A stretch of 64,000 bases of DNA from positions 161,286-225,285 of the forward strand of contig DIAJ01000003.1 in assembly GCA_002415785.1 (NCBI GenBank). The letters are read 5' to 3'. Under the pieces are notes generated by a model. It saw only the letters and a list, made by a program, of their open reading frames with translations. It had not been told where the DNA came from and searched no databases. Positions 50,681 to 61,573 of this stretch are shown here, one piece after another (within the stretch, counting starts at the first letter, position 1; each line of letters starts with the position of its first letter). This stretch comes from Flavobacteriales bacterium UBA5081 (GTDB taxonomy: Bacteria; Bacteroidota; Bacteroidia; Flavobacteriales_E; Vicingaceae). Made by a program: the position numbers and the translations under genes.

Positions 50681-51952
50681 TTACAACCCTAGTAGCACTT
50701 CTTCCGGATCTTTACCACCAAAAATAATGCGCGACGGATTCTCAATCATTTCCTTGATTTTATACAAGAAGCTAACCGATTCCTTACCGTCAATTATTCG
50801 GTGATCGTAAGATAAGGCAACGTACATAATGGGACGAATTTTCACCTCGCCATTAATCGCAACAGGGCGCTCAACAATGTTGTGCATTCCCAAAATAGCA
50901 GATTGTGGTGGATTGATAATTGGCGTACTCATCATTGAGCCAAAAACACCTCCATTGGTGATGGTAAAAGTACCTCCGCTCATTTCATCAATCGAAAGCT
51001 TACCGTCTCTTGCTTTAATTGCCAAGCGTTTAATGTCAGCTTCAATTTCAGCTAAACTCATTTGCTCAGCATTGCGAACAACCGGCACCATTAATCCCTT
51101 TGGACTACTTACAGCAATTCCGATATCTGCATAATCATGATAAACGATTTCATTTCCGTCGATCATTGCATTTACCGCAGGAAAATGATTTAATGCTTCA
51201 GTTACCGCTTTAGTAAAGAAAGACATAAATCCTAAATTCACATCATGATGCTCCTTAAACTTATCTTTTAAACGACTTCTTAAAGCCATTACTTCGCCCA
51301 TGTCAATCTCATTGAAAGTAGTCAACATCGCTGTTTCATTCTTTACAGAAACCAGTCTTTCAGCCACTTTTCTTCTAAGAGATGACATTTTCTCTCTACT
51401 TTGCTCTCTCGAACCTCCCCAACCTTGGATAGATTCAGCCGGAATTCCGGCAGCCATTGCAGAAACGACATCTTGCTTGGTAATTCTTCCACCTTTTCCA
51501 CTGCCTTTTACTTGCGAAGAAGAAACGTTATTCTCCTTCATTAATTTGCGAGCAGCCGGCGAAGGATGCCCCTCAGCATGCTTTGATGAATTATCTTCAC
51601 TATCAGACTTTGATGCTTCTTTATCAGAGGATTTACTTTCCTCTTTCTTTTCTTCTTTTTTAGAATCTTTAGAAGACTCTTCCTCTTTTTTATCTTTAGA
51701 ACCACCGGCAGGAGCTTCAGCAGAAGTATCAATTTCGGCTACCACTGCACCCACTTCAACTGTATCACCTTCCTCAGCTTTTAAGGTAATGGTTCCACTT
51801 GCTGGAGCCGTTAACTCTAAGGTTGCTTTATCTGAATCAATTTCGGCAATTACGTCATCAATTTCAACATAATCTCCATCAGAAACAGTCCATGAAGCTA
51901 AATCAACTTCTGAAATGGATTCTCCGGGACTGGGAACTTTAACTTCTTCCAT
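50681..51952 (-). CDS. sucB: Dihydrolipoyllysine succinyltransferase (2-oxoglutarate dehydrogenase E2)
   Basis: A 423-residue E2 of the TCA-cycle 2-oxoglutarate dehydrogenase complex. The lipoyl domain is at 1-75 with Lys42 in [10 protein letters not shown] highly charged Lys/Glu/Ser linker spans about 82-125. The E3-binding domain is [13 protein letters not shown]...GRITKQDV. The C-terminal catalytic domain has [10 protein letters not shown] with the active His/Asp. It follows sucA by 36 bases and shares its promoter. Confidence 0.97.
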   Translation of the reverse strand: MEEVKVPSPGESISEVDLASWTVSDGDYVEIDDVIAEIDSDKATLELTAPASGTITLKAEEGDTVEVGAVVAEIDTSAEAPAGGSKDKKEEESSKDSKKEEKKEESKSSDKEASKSDSEDNSSKHAEGHPSPAARKLMKENNVSSSQVKGSGKGGRITKQDVVSAMAAGIPAESIQGWGGSREQSREKMSSLRRKVAERLVSVKNETAMLTTFNEIDMGEVMALRSRLKDKFKEHHDVNLGFMSFFTKAVTEALNHFPAVNAMIDGNEIVYHDYADIGIAVSSPKGLMVPVVRNAEQMSLAEIEADIKRLAIKARDGKLSIDEMSGGTFTITNGGVFGSMMSTPIINPPQSAILGMHNIVERPVAINGEVKIRPIMYVALSYDHRIIDGKESVSFLYKIKEMIENPSRIIFGGKDPEEVLLGL

Positions 51953-51988
51953 GATCTTTTATCTATCGTGCTTTAATTTTTTTATTAA

Positions 51989-54748
51989 TTATTTTGCTTC
52001 AACCATCGAATAAGACATCACTTTTTCAATAATTGCTTCTTGTCTTTTTGCAAATACTTTTGTTGAACCGGAAGCCGGGCTCGCGCTTGAATGACGAGAA
52101 ACTAGCTGCCAATCTGCCGCTTGCTCAGTTGTTGTTTTAATAAAGGTCCAAGCACCCATATTTTCAGGTTCTTCTTGAGCCCAAACTAAATTTTCAGCAT
52201 TTTTATAGCTTTCCAACAGTTTGTTAAATTGCTTTTGAGGAAAAGGGTAAAGTTGCTCTATTCTAACTAAAGCAATGTCTTTAATTCCTGCCTCATCGCG
52301 TTTTTTGCGCAACTCATAAAACAACTTGCCACTGCAAGCTACTACAGTTTTAACATCTTTCTTTGTTATCGATTGATCATCGATAATCTCTTGAAATCTT
52401 CCTTCTGAGAGTTCCTTCATTGAAGAAATCACCTCCGGATGACGCAATAAACTCTTGGGTGTAAAAACAATTAATGGTGTTCTGAACTCACGCTTTAACT
52501 GTCGGCGCAATAAGTGGTAAAAATTAGCCGGCGTTGTTGCATTAGCTACCTGCATATTTCTATCTGCACAAAGCTGTAAGTAACGCTCCAATCGTGCACT
52601 AGAGTGCTCTGCACCCTGACCTTCATAACCATGAGGCAGTAGCATTACTAAACCACTTTTGCTATTCCACTTATCTTCTGCACTGCTCAAAAATTGGTCG
52701 ATAATGATCTGAGCACCATTGTTGAAATCGCCAAATTGTGCTTCCCAAATAGTTAAAGAATTTGGCGAAGCCATGGAGTAACCATACTCAAAACCTAGCA
52801 CTCCATACTCTGATAAAAGTGAATTGTAAATACTAAATTTCGCTTGTTTATCAGAAATATTAGCTAAAGGAACATATTCCTCTTCAGTATCTTCTACTTT
52901 TAATACTGCATGGCGATGAGAGAAAGTTCCTCGCTCAACATCTTGCCCACTTATGCGAACAGGGAATCCTTCATCGAGCAAAGTTGCATAAGCCAACAAC
53001 TCACCCATTCCCCAATCCAGCTCATCTTTGTCAACCATCTTACGACGGTCTTCAATCAGCTTGCGCGATTTTTTAAAGAATGATTTATTTTCATCTAAGT
53101 CAGTTATTTTTTCAGCAATTTCTTTTAATCTTTTTGCCTCATAACCGGTTGCAGTAGATTCTTCAAAATCCTCCAAAGTTGATGAGCGAACATCTTTCCA
53201 AGTTTTTTCTAAAAAGTGAGTAATGGAAGCTTTTTCAATTTGTTTTGAATCTTGTAAACGATCTTGAAGCATATCGTTAAAATCCTTCAACATCCCTTTT
53301 GCCTCATCTTTAGTAATCACTTCTTGCTCTACCAAAGTATCCAAATAAAGCTCCCTTGGGTTTTTATGTTTAGAAATAGCTTTGTATAAAATCGGCTGTG
53401 TAAATTTCGGCTCATCTCCTTCATTATGACCATATTTTCGGTAACACAACAAGTCAACAAATACATCTTTCTTATACTTCTGACGATATTCCAAAGCCAA
53501 TTTCATGGTGTGAACTACAGCTTCTACATCATCGCCATTAACATGAAAAACAGGGCTTAAAGTCACTTTTCCAACATCCGTACAATAAGTACTTGAGCGG
53601 CCATCTAAATAGTTAGTTGTAAAACCAATTTGGTTATTAATGACAATATGAATGGTTCCCCCGGCTCGGTAGCCTTCTAATCCGGCCATTTGAATCACCT
53701 CATAAACGACTCCTTGTCCGGCGATTGAAGCATCACCATGAATTAAAATAGGAGCTATTTTATCTTCAGATTCTAAGTAATTATCAATTTTTGCTCTAGA
53801 GATTCCCTCTACAACAGGATCAACCGCCTCTAAATGCGAAGGGTTTGGAGAAAGCGTTAACTTAACGTCTTTTCCTGAATCTGTTTTAATGTCGCAAGAA
53901 TATCCTAGGTGATATTTAACATCACCATCAAATAAATTATCTTCGTATTCCTTTCCTTCAAATTCGCTAAAAATATTGTCGTAAGTTTTGTTGAAGATAT
54001 TGGCAAGAACATTTAATCGTCCTCTATGCGCCATACCTACTACGAATTCTTGAATTCCCATGGTAGCGCCTTTTTCAATAACGGCATCTAGTGCGGGAAT
54101 TAATGACTCACCACCTTCTAGCGAAAAGCGTTTTTGACCAACAAACTTTTTGTGCAAAAACTGCTCAAAAACGACTGCCTGGTTCAATTTATGAAGCATG
54201 TGCTTCTTTTCTTCATTGCTAAACTCAGAGCGATTTTTGGTGCCTTCCAGCTGATCTTGCAGCCACTGTACTTTTTCCGGCTTTCGAATGTAGCGGTATT
54301 CTACTCCAATAGACTGACAATAAGTAGCCTCTAAGTGCTCCACAATCTCTTTTAAAGTAGCTTCTCCAAGCCCAACTTCTTTACCTGCTTGAAACTTTTG
54401 AGACAAGTCCGATTCACTCAAACCAAAATTTTCGATGGCTAAAGTTGGCGAATACTTTCTGCGTTCACGTACCGGGTTTGTTTTTGTAAACAAATGCCCT
54501 CTGGTGCGGTAACCGTTAATCAAGTTCAGAACTTTAAACTCCTTGTCGAAGCCAACTGCAGACTCGAAAACAGCTTTTGAACCGGCAGAAGTTTGTTCAG
54601 CTTCTGCATAATTAGCTCTTGCAAATTCAAATCCTTCGAAAAATTTAGCCCAGCCTTCTTCAACAGACTTAGGGTCTTTGAGAAATTGTTGGTAGAGATC
54701 TTCAACTGCGGAGACGTCCGCGTTGCTCAGATATGAAAACTTATCCAT
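51989..54748 (-). CDS. sucA: 2-oxoglutarate dehydrogenase E1 component
   Basis: A 919-residue thiamine-diphosphate enzyme, the normal length. It has the OGDH N-terminal LYQQFLKDPKSVEEGWAKFF, GMAHRGRLNVLANI, HGDASIAGQGVVYE, YRKYGHNEGDEP, FSHRHAVL, PHGYEGQGAEHSSARLERYL and QEEPENMGAW. It decarboxylates 2-oxoglutarate and passes the succinyl group to SucB. First gene of the sucAB operon. Confidence 0.98.
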   Translation of the reverse strand: MDKFSYLSNADVSAVEDLYQQFLKDPKSVEEGWAKFFEGFEFARANYAEAEQTSAGSKAVFESAVGFDKEFKVLNLINGYRTRGHLFTKTNPVRERRKYSPTLAIENFGLSESDLSQKFQAGKEVGLGEATLKEIVEHLEATYCQSIGVEYRYIRKPEKVQWLQDQLEGTKNRSEFSNEEKKHMLHKLNQAVVFEQFLHKKFVGQKRFSLEGGESLIPALDAVIEKGATMGIQEFVVGMAHRGRLNVLANIFNKTYDNIFSEFEGKEYEDNLFDGDVKYHLGYSCDIKTDSGKDVKLTLSPNPSHLEAVDPVVEGISRAKIDNYLESEDKIAPILIHGDASIAGQGVVYEVIQMAGLEGYRAGGTIHIVINNQIGFTTNYLDGRSSTYCTDVGKVTLSPVFHVNGDDVEAVVHTMKLALEYRQKYKKDVFVDLLCYRKYGHNEGDEPKFTQPILYKAISKHKNPRELYLDTLVEQEVITKDEAKGMLKDFNDMLQDRLQDSKQIEKASITHFLEKTWKDVRSSTLEDFEESTATGYEAKRLKEIAEKITDLDENKSFFKKSRKLIEDRRKMVDKDELDWGMGELLAYATLLDEGFPVRISGQDVERGTFSHRHAVLKVEDTEEEYVPLANISDKQAKFSIYNSLLSEYGVLGFEYGYSMASPNSLTIWEAQFGDFNNGAQIIIDQFLSSAEDKWNSKSGLVMLLPHGYEGQGAEHSSARLERYLQLCADRNMQVANATTPANFYHLLRRQLKREFRTPLIVFTPKSLLRHPEVISSMKELSEGRFQEIIDDQSITKKDVKTVVACSGKLFYELRKKRDEAGIKDIALVRIEQLYPFPQKQFNKLLESYKNAENLVWAQEEPENMGAWTFIKTTTEQAADWQLVSRHSSASPASGSTKVFAKRQEAIIEKVMSYSMVEAK

Positions 54749-54776
54749 AAAAAGTTATATGTGCGATATCACGTGA

Positions 54777-54809
54777 CAAAATTAATCAAATCAAATGGAT
54801 TAGGTCAAC
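54777..54809 (-). promoter_or_regulatory. sucAB promoter
   Basis: On the minus strand GTTG (54809-54806), 21 bases, TAATTTTG (54784-54777) fit the consensus. The leader would be about 23 bases. Confidence 0.55.
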
Positions 54810-54820
54810 GCTTTATGTGC

Positions 54821-55189
54821 TCATTTGCCGCTTTGACTCCATTGTTTTCTATAAACAACTTTAATCAATTCTCGTTCAATAATCAGCTTACAAATTTCTT
54901 CTTCTGTCGAAAACTCATGCTCCCCAAATAGAAGTGACTTCACTTTTCGTTCATCCACATCTATGGCGTAAAGCATGGCAAAAAAGCGAGATGAATCTAA
55001 ATTCAACAAGCGTTTTATGATGGGATAAATTTGATCAAAAAGTTCTTGATAGGCAGTTTCCGCATTGCCGGAAAAAGTAATTTTCTCATCAAAAAGGGCA
55101 AAGTCTTTTATGATTTGTTGAGCCGTTTCTTGAACAATTTCAACTTTTTGATAGTATTTTTCTATCTCGCTTTTTTGAAGTACATTCAT
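54821..55189 (-). CDS. Conserved hypothetical protein, 122 aa
   Basis: A helical protein starting MNVLQKSEIEKYYQKVEIV, with RLLNLDSSRFFAMLYAIDVDERKV in the middle and a closing ICKLIIERELIKVVYRKQW. I recognise this pattern only as a short Bacteroidota protein without known function. ATG 55189 is chosen because an upstream TTG at 55270 would add 27 residues overlapping the divergent promoter region. Confidence 0.8.
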   Translation of the reverse strand: MNVLQKSEIEKYYQKVEIVQETAQQIIKDFALFDEKITFSGNAETAYQELFDQIYPIIKRLLNLDSSRFFAMLYAIDVDERKVKSLLFGEHEFSTEEEICKLIIERELIKVVYRKQWSQSGK

Positions 55190-55194
55190 AACTA

Positions 55195-55202
55195 CAAAGC
55201 TA
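55195..55202 (-). promoter_or_regulatory. Candidate -7 box for the 122-aa protein gene
   Basis: TAGCTTTG on the minus strand, five bases before the ATG at 55189; no -33 element recognised. A second match (TATGTTTG, 55273-55266) would give a leader of about 70 bases. Confidence 0.3.
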
Positions 55203-55281
55203 ATGAAAGTAGAAACTTTAAAGTGAGTTTGTTGTTTCGTATAGTTATAACGAAGATACAAACCAAACATAAATTAATCAA

Positions 55282-56196
55282 ATGAAGAAGAAAGTATTAA
55301 TAAGCGGGGGAAGTGGCTTAGTTGGTAAAAAGCTAAGCGAGATGCTCATCAAAAAAGGTTATGAAGTTGCTCATTTAAGCAGAAGTAAAAAGAGCATTTC
55401 CGATCAGATAAAGACAATTGTTTGGGATGTTGATAAAATGCAATTGAAAGCTGATGAAATAGCCGACTACGAACATATTATCCATTTAGCAGGTGCGGGC
55501 ATTGTGGACGAAGCATGGACAGAGGCGCGAAAAAAAGTAATTCTGGAAAGCCGCACCAAGAGTGCTGAATTATTAAAAATGGCTATTTCTAAAAATGAAA
55601 AAAAGCCGAAGTCATTTGTTTCAGCGTCAGCAGTTGGCTATTACGGCTTTGTGAGCGGTGAACATATTTTTAAAGAGTCCGATGCTCCGGGAGATGACTT
55701 TCTAGCCGACACTTGTGTAGCCTGGGAAAATGCTGTTGACCAAATTAAAAATTTACAGATTCCCACTGCTAAAATTAGAATAGGCTTGGTGATGACCGAA
55801 AAAGGCGGTGCTTTGAAGGAAATGGCAAAACCTATTAAAATGGGATTTGGTGCTGCTTTGGGTAGCGGCAAACAATACATGCCTTGGATTCACATCGAAG
55901 ATCTTTGTCGTATTTTTATTTACACCATGGAACATAAGCTAGAAGGAGCGTATAATGCTGCAGCACCAGCAAAAAACCAAGTTGACAATAAAACCTTTAC
56001 AAAAGCTGTTGCCAAAGCGCTTAAAAAACCATTATGGTTACCAAATGTACCGGTCTTTATAATGAGAATAATTTTAGGCAGTCGTGCACTTTTAGTGCTG
56101 GAAGGCAGCCGAGTAGACTCACAAAAAATTCAAGATAAAGGCTTTGAGTTTAAGTATGTAAAGTTAGATGAAGCCTTGAGTGAGATTTATAGTTAA
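55282..56196 (+). CDS. TIGR01777-type NAD(P)-dependent epimerase-like protein (YfcH family)
   Basis: A 304-residue extended-SDR-like protein. It has a Rossmann motif VLISGGSGLVGKKLSEML, IIHLAGAGIVDEAWTE, SASAVGYYG and RIGLVMTEKGGAL, then MPWIHIEDLCRIF and the terminal DUF1731-like part (GSRALLVLEGSRV). These are the hallmarks of TIGR01777 proteins, whose substrate is unknown. The stop codon directly abuts the stop of the convergent polyprenyl synthase gene. Confidence 0.92.
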   Translation: MKKKVLISGGSGLVGKKLSEMLIKKGYEVAHLSRSKKSISDQIKTIVWDVDKMQLKADEIADYEHIIHLAGAGIVDEAWTEARKKVILESRTKSAELLKMAISKNEKKPKSFVSASAVGYYGFVSGEHIFKESDAPGDDFLADTCVAWENAVDQIKNLQIPTAKIRIGLVMTEKGGALKEMAKPIKMGFGAALGSGKQYMPWIHIEDLCRIFIYTMEHKLEGAYNAAAPAKNQVDNKTFTKAVAKALKKPLWLPNVPVFIMRIILGSRALLVLEGSRVDSQKIQDKGFEFKYVKLDEALSEIYS

Positions 56197-57168
56197 TTAC
56201 ACATCCCTCCACATCAGCATCTTTACTAGGTCGATTAGTTCATTTTTCGCCTCGGAGCTCACATTAATTTTTTCTAAAGATTGTATGCCTTTTTCGAAGT
56301 AATCTTGCATGGCGTTTTGGGTTAATTGAGGAACATTCAGTTCATCGTAAAGCGCTATCATTTGCTCAATTTTGCTTTGACTATCTGAATTATTGCTCAA
56401 CAAGTCATTTAGCCTTTCTGTTTGATTTTCGTTGGCTTCTTGAATAGCTGTGAGTAGTAAATAAGTTTTTTTGTTCTGTAAAATATCACCTCCCACCTGC
56501 TTTCCAAACTTTTCAGGGTCGGCGTAAGCATCTAAAAAATCATCTTGTATTTGGAAAGCGATGCCAATATTTCTTCCAAAGTCGTAGATTGAATCAGCAT
56601 CAGAAGCTGAAGCACCGGAAGCAATTGCGCCCATTTTTAAGGCGGCTGCTAAAAGCACTGCAGTCTTTAATTCAATCATTCTAATATAAGCTGTTATGCT
56701 CACCTCCGTTTGCTCTTCAAAATTCATATCCATTTGCTGTCCTTCGCAAACTTCAATGGCGGTTTGATTAAAAAGGGATAACAACTGTGGCAATATTTCT
56801 GCATCAGACTGAGCTAAAAACTCATAAGCTTTCACCATCATCACATCGCCTGAGAGAATGGCAATGTCTCTTCCCCACTTCTTATGAACAGTATCTTTTC
56901 CCCTTCTAAGTGGAGCTTCATCCATTATATCATCATGCAATAAAGTAAAATTGTGAAAAACTTCAACTGCCAGCGCTAAATGCAAAAGCTCCTCTGCTTG
57001 CTTGCCAAACAAGTCTCCGGCCATTAACACCAAGGTAGGACGGATGCGCTTACCACCCATTTTTAGGCTATAATCAATCGGCTCGTAAAGTTCTTTGGGC
57101 TCACCATTAATGGCATTTTCCCTTAAAGCCAACTCTACTTTTTCAGCTAAAGCTTTCCAATTCTGCAT
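56197..57168 (-). CDS. Polyprenyl diphosphate synthase (short-chain, possibly C20)
   Basis: A 323-residue trans-isoprenyl diphosphate synthase. Its first Asp-rich motif is DDIMDEAPLRRG (Asp79-xxx-Asp83), without the two-residue insertion of bacterial type II farnesyl synthases, and its second is FQIQDDFLD. Phe74 lies five residues before the first motif, the position that in type I enzymes limits chain length to about C20. It condenses IPP with allylic diphosphates. It is next to nucleotide-sugar genes and could feed menaquinone or the UbiA/P450 module (inference). Confidence 0.92.
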   Translation of the reverse strand: MQNWKALAEKVELALRENAINGEPKELYEPIDYSLKMGGKRIRPTLVLMAGDLFGKQAEELLHLALAVEVFHNFTLLHDDIMDEAPLRRGKDTVHKKWGRDIAILSGDVMMVKAYEFLAQSDAEILPQLLSLFNQTAIEVCEGQQMDMNFEEQTEVSITAYIRMIELKTAVLLAAALKMGAIASGASASDADSIYDFGRNIGIAFQIQDDFLDAYADPEKFGKQVGGDILQNKKTYLLLTAIQEANENQTERLNDLLSNNSDSQSKIEQMIALYDELNVPQLTQNAMQDYFEKGIQSLEKINVSSEAKNELIDLVKMLMWRDV

Positions 57169-57170
57169 TT

Positions 57171-58109
57171 CTAATCAACAATAAATGAAGTGTTTTCTAA
57201 AATTTGCTTTAAACCTTCTTTTAAACTAATAGGTTCTCTATTCAGTAATTTCAGCATTTTAGCGGTATCCGGTAATCGGCGGCTCATATCGCCTTCTTCT
57301 AAAGGAGGCAGAAAAGTAATTTTTGACTTTGAGTTTGAAACCTCAATAATATTTTCTGCCAACTCAAGCACGCTATATTCTTTATCAGATCCGATATTAA
57401 CAACATCGTTAATGTATCTGTCCTGCTCAAAAGCACTTACGCAAGCATCTACATTATCGTCGACATAGCAAAATGTTCTACTTTGACTACCATCTCCATA
57501 AATGGTAATGTCTTGATTTTTTAATGCAGCCGCGATAAACTTACTTACCACAAAGTCTTTGCTTTGCAGTGGTCCGTAGGTATTAAAAAAGCGAAAAACG
57601 GTATAATTCAAACCAAATTCTTGCTGATATGATTTTAGAAAAGCCTCACCAACATTTTTCACAATAGCGTAAGGTAAACGAGAATTTAATGGCGTAGTAT
57701 GTTCGTTCTGAGGGAGCTCTACCGGTTCGCCATAAACCTCTGAGGAGGAAGAGAAAAAGATTCGTTTTACACCGGTATTTTTACAAAGGTTGAGAATGTT
57801 TTTGATTCCGCTTAAATCTTCCAAAACCAAAACCGGATTCTCTAAAGTTCGCTTCACTCCTACAACTGCAGCATAATGAAAAACATAATCAAAGCGAAAG
57901 CGATGAAAAATACTGGCAATTTCCATGTAATTATTTACATCGGCTTTTATAAATCGAATGTTGTCTGTCTTTTTTAATCGACTTTGGCTACCGGTCAACA
58001 AATTATCAACTGCCACTAATTCATTTTGTGGATTTTCCGCCAGTTTTTTCAAGAGTGCACTTCCAATAAAACCTGCGCCACCGGTTACTAATATACTTCT
58101 ATTTCCCAA
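57171..58109 (-). CDS. NAD-dependent nucleotide-sugar epimerase/dehydratase (extended SDR)
   Basis: A 312-residue extended SDR with NAD motif VTGGAGFIGSALL, SSSSEVYGEP, active-site YAIVK, and RFFNTYGPLQSKDFVVSKFI, YGDGSQSRTFCYVDD and VVNIGSDKEYSVLEL motifs. This resembles UDP-glucuronate decarboxylases and GalE-type epimerases; it is shorter than the dTDP-glucose dehydratase RfbB. It follows rfbA by one base and overlaps the polyprenyl synthase neighbourhood closely, so the three may be cotranscribed. Confidence 0.9.
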   Translation of the reverse strand: MGNRSILVTGGAGFIGSALLKKLAENPQNELVAVDNLLTGSQSRLKKTDNIRFIKADVNNYMEIASIFHRFRFDYVFHYAAVVGVKRTLENPVLVLEDLSGIKNILNLCKNTGVKRIFFSSSSEVYGEPVELPQNEHTTPLNSRLPYAIVKNVGEAFLKSYQQEFGLNYTVFRFFNTYGPLQSKDFVVSKFIAAALKNQDITIYGDGSQSRTFCYVDDNVDACVSAFEQDRYINDVVNIGSDKEYSVLELAENIIEVSNSKSKITFLPPLEEGDMSRRLPDTAKMLKLLNREPISLKEGLKQILENTSFIVD

Positions 58110-58110
58110 T

Positions 58111-58968
<858 letters not shown>

Positions 58969-59018
58969 GTGTTTAAGATTTCGATGAATTAATTACTTAG
59001 ATGTCGAAATTAATAAAA

Positions 59019-61415
59019 CTATGGCTTTTCTTTGCCTTTTACATACAATTCTTCCAGCTCAATATCATCCTCTTCGTCTACCAGTTCAAGTAAAGACTCC
59101 TTTTTAAAAGCTTTGGTGGTTAGCCAGCTATCGAAAGAAAGGATTAATGAAGGCAGCAAAATTAAGTTAGATGCCATGGCGACAAGTAATGTAATGGACA
59201 CCAACAGACCTAAAGCTAAGGTGCCACCAAACTCTGATGCTGTAAATACTCCAAAACCAAAAAATAAAACAATGGAAGTATAAATCATACTCACTCCGGT
59301 TTCTCTAAGTGCCAAAATACAAGCTTCACGCAAGTTTAATGAATGAACCTTTAACTCTTGGCGGTACTTTGCCAAATAATGAATGGTATCATCTACTGAA
59401 ATTCCAAAGGCAATGCTAAAAACCAAAATGGTAGAAGGTTTAATGGATATTCCAAAATAGCCCATTACTGCGGCAGTAAATACTAATGGAATTAAGTTGG
59501 GAATTAAACTCACAAACACCATTCTTAAAGAGGAGAATAAAAATGCCATAATTAAAGCAATCAACACTACGGCTATCCCTAAGCTTAAAAAGAGATTTTT
59601 AACCAAGTAGTCTGTTCCTTTTAACCAAACCACGGAGGTTCCAGTGTAGTGCACATCGTACTTATCTGTCGGAAAAATGGAGTCAATTCGGTGTTTTAAA
59701 TCTCCAATAATCACCTCCATCCGACCCGAACCAACATCGGCAATTTGAGCAGTAACTCTCGTAATTTGCTTATTGGAATCTAGATAAGATTTAAGCATAT
59801 TTTCAGCTGCAGCATCGCCTGAAGTTAAATATGGTGCAATAAAACTCTGCTCTTGTCGATTAAATAAATCATAGCGAGAAGGATTTCCTCCATAGTAGGA
59901 TTGTTTGGCGAATTTTAAGCCTTCAACAATAGAAAGCGGTTTAGAGAACTCCGGATATTCTGCTAATACGTCTTGTAACTCTTGGATTTTCTCCAAATTG
60001 TGCAGACGTGTTGCTCCACCTTTCTTTTTAGTGTCAATAGTGACCTCAAAAGGCAAAACGCCATTAAAGTTGGTTTCGAAAAACTTTAAATCTTTATAAA
60101 CCGGGTCGTGACGAGGTAAATCATCTGCAATGTTACCGGTAGTTTTTACCAACGAGGCTCCATAAATCGCCCATCCTATCACTAAAATAGATACAATATA
60201 GACCCATTTTCTGTGTTGAGTAACCATTTTTACCAACTGGTTCACAACATGATGTACCCACTGTCTTTCCAAGTGTTTTGTATGTCTTTCTTTGGGTGGC
60301 TTTTGAAAGCTAAGAATAATTGGTAAAAGCGTAATGGAAATTAAAAACACAGATGCAATTCCAAAGGTCGCCACAATTCCAAACTCAACTAAAACACTGC
60401 TATCGGTGAAAATAAATGTTCCAAAACCCAAGGAAGTAGTCGTATTGGTTAAGAAAATAGCATTCCCGATTTTCTTTATAACCCGAATTAAAGCTAAAAT
60501 TTGGTTGCCATGTCGTTTGTATTCCTGATGGTATTTATTCAGAATAAAAATGCAATTAGGAATACCGATTACAATAATTAATGGTGGAATTAGTGCTGTT
60601 AAGATAGTGATTTCAAAATCGAAAAGCACTTGAATTCCAATCGCCCAAATCACGCCAACCAAAACGACAATCATTGAGAAAAGCATGGGCTTAAATGCTC
60701 TAAAGAACAACAAGAGAATAGTTGCCGTAACCAAAATGGCCAATAAAATAAAGAGCTTAATCTCTTCACTGACTTTAGTCGTATTATTTGCTCGTATATA
60801 AGGCAAGCCGGAATAATGCACCTCTAAACCACTCTCTTTTTCAAAGCGATGAACATTGCTAAGCAACTCATCCATCAGCACTCCCCGATCTTTGGAATCT
60901 AAGAGCTTTTTATCTAAGGTAAGTGCCATCAAAGTTGATTGGTGATCATTGCTAAACACAAAACCCTCAAAAAACTTAAGCTTGTACATTTCTGTTAACA
61001 AAGAATCTAATTCAGCCTGACTTTTCGGATGTTGATCAAATAACTTTTGAGGAACAAACTTTCTCTCCTCGGTATTTTTCTCTAAGGTAAATAGGGTGGC
61101 TACAGAAACAACTTCATCAATCCCTTCCACTTTTTTTAAGTCTTCGGAAAGTTGAAGCCAAAGATTGAAATGGTCAAGCTCGTATAAATTGGAATCCTGC
61201 ACTCCAATAACCATCAAACTGCCTTCTTGTCCAAACTTATTTTTAAATTTTTCGAAAACTTGCAGCGTAGAATCTGTTGATGGAAGTACCTGAGCCATTT
61301 CATAGCTCATTTTTACATTGCGTGCATGGTAGCCAAAAAATACCGTAGCTAAAACAAGTATACTAATGATAAAATAGCGCTGACGCAGCACAAAACTTGA
61401 AAATACTCCCCACAT
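59019..61415 (-). CDS. RND-superfamily (MMPL/patched-like) transporter
   Basis: A 798-residue protein with two repeats, each of one helix, a large periplasmic domain and five helices. The first helix is near residues 15-35 and clusters lie at about 220-365 and 630-770. It has the GISVDDTIHY motif with acidic residues in the fourth helix of the second half, and GIPNCIFILNKYHQE in the first. Such proteins (MmpL, HpnN, patched) export or move lipids/hopanoids. It lies next to the isoprenoid/sugar genes but is separated from rfbA by 50 bases. Confidence 0.9.
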   Translation of the reverse strand: MWGVFSSFVLRQRYFIISILVLATVFFGYHARNVKMSYEMAQVLPSTDSTLQVFEKFKNKFGQEGSLMVIGVQDSNLYELDHFNLWLQLSEDLKKVEGIDEVVSVATLFTLEKNTEERKFVPQKLFDQHPKSQAELDSLLTEMYKLKFFEGFVFSNDHQSTLMALTLDKKLLDSKDRGVLMDELLSNVHRFEKESGLEVHYSGLPYIRANNTTKVSEEIKLFILLAILVTATILLLFFRAFKPMLFSMIVVLVGVIWAIGIQVLFDFEITILTALIPPLIIVIGIPNCIFILNKYHQEYKRHGNQILALIRVIKKIGNAIFLTNTTTSLGFGTFIFTDSSVLVEFGIVATFGIASVFLISITLLPIILSFQKPPKERHTKHLERQWVHHVVNQLVKMVTQHRKWVYIVSILVIGWAIYGASLVKTTGNIADDLPRHDPVYKDLKFFETNFNGVLPFEVTIDTKKKGGATRLHNLEKIQELQDVLAEYPEFSKPLSIVEGLKFAKQSYYGGNPSRYDLFNRQEQSFIAPYLTSGDAAAENMLKSYLDSNKQITRVTAQIADVGSGRMEVIIGDLKHRIDSIFPTDKYDVHYTGTSVVWLKGTDYLVKNLFLSLGIAVVLIALIMAFLFSSLRMVFVSLIPNLIPLVFTAAVMGYFGISIKPSTILVFSIAFGISVDDTIHYLAKYRQELKVHSLNLREACILALRETGVSMIYTSIVLFFGFGVFTASEFGGTLALGLLVSITLLVAMASNLILLPSLILSFDSWLTTKAFKKESLLELVDEEDDIELEELYVKGKEKP

Positions 61416-61573
61416 ATTGATTGCATCACGGACTTAATCACCGTGCAAAGGACTTTAGTTAAAATTGCCTGCAAATATCGAAATTATATTGCAGCCTTGA
61501 AAGTTAATTATTCTCAAGCTTGTTGAGCCCTTATTAAGAGCTGTATGCCTTTGAAAAGTTGACAGACTAGACT

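Noticed and set aside
51300..51872. Plus-strand open frame of 190 codons opposite sucB
   Set aside because: It mirrors the charged low-complexity linker and lipoyl domain of sucB; sucB has full family motifs and the frame has none.
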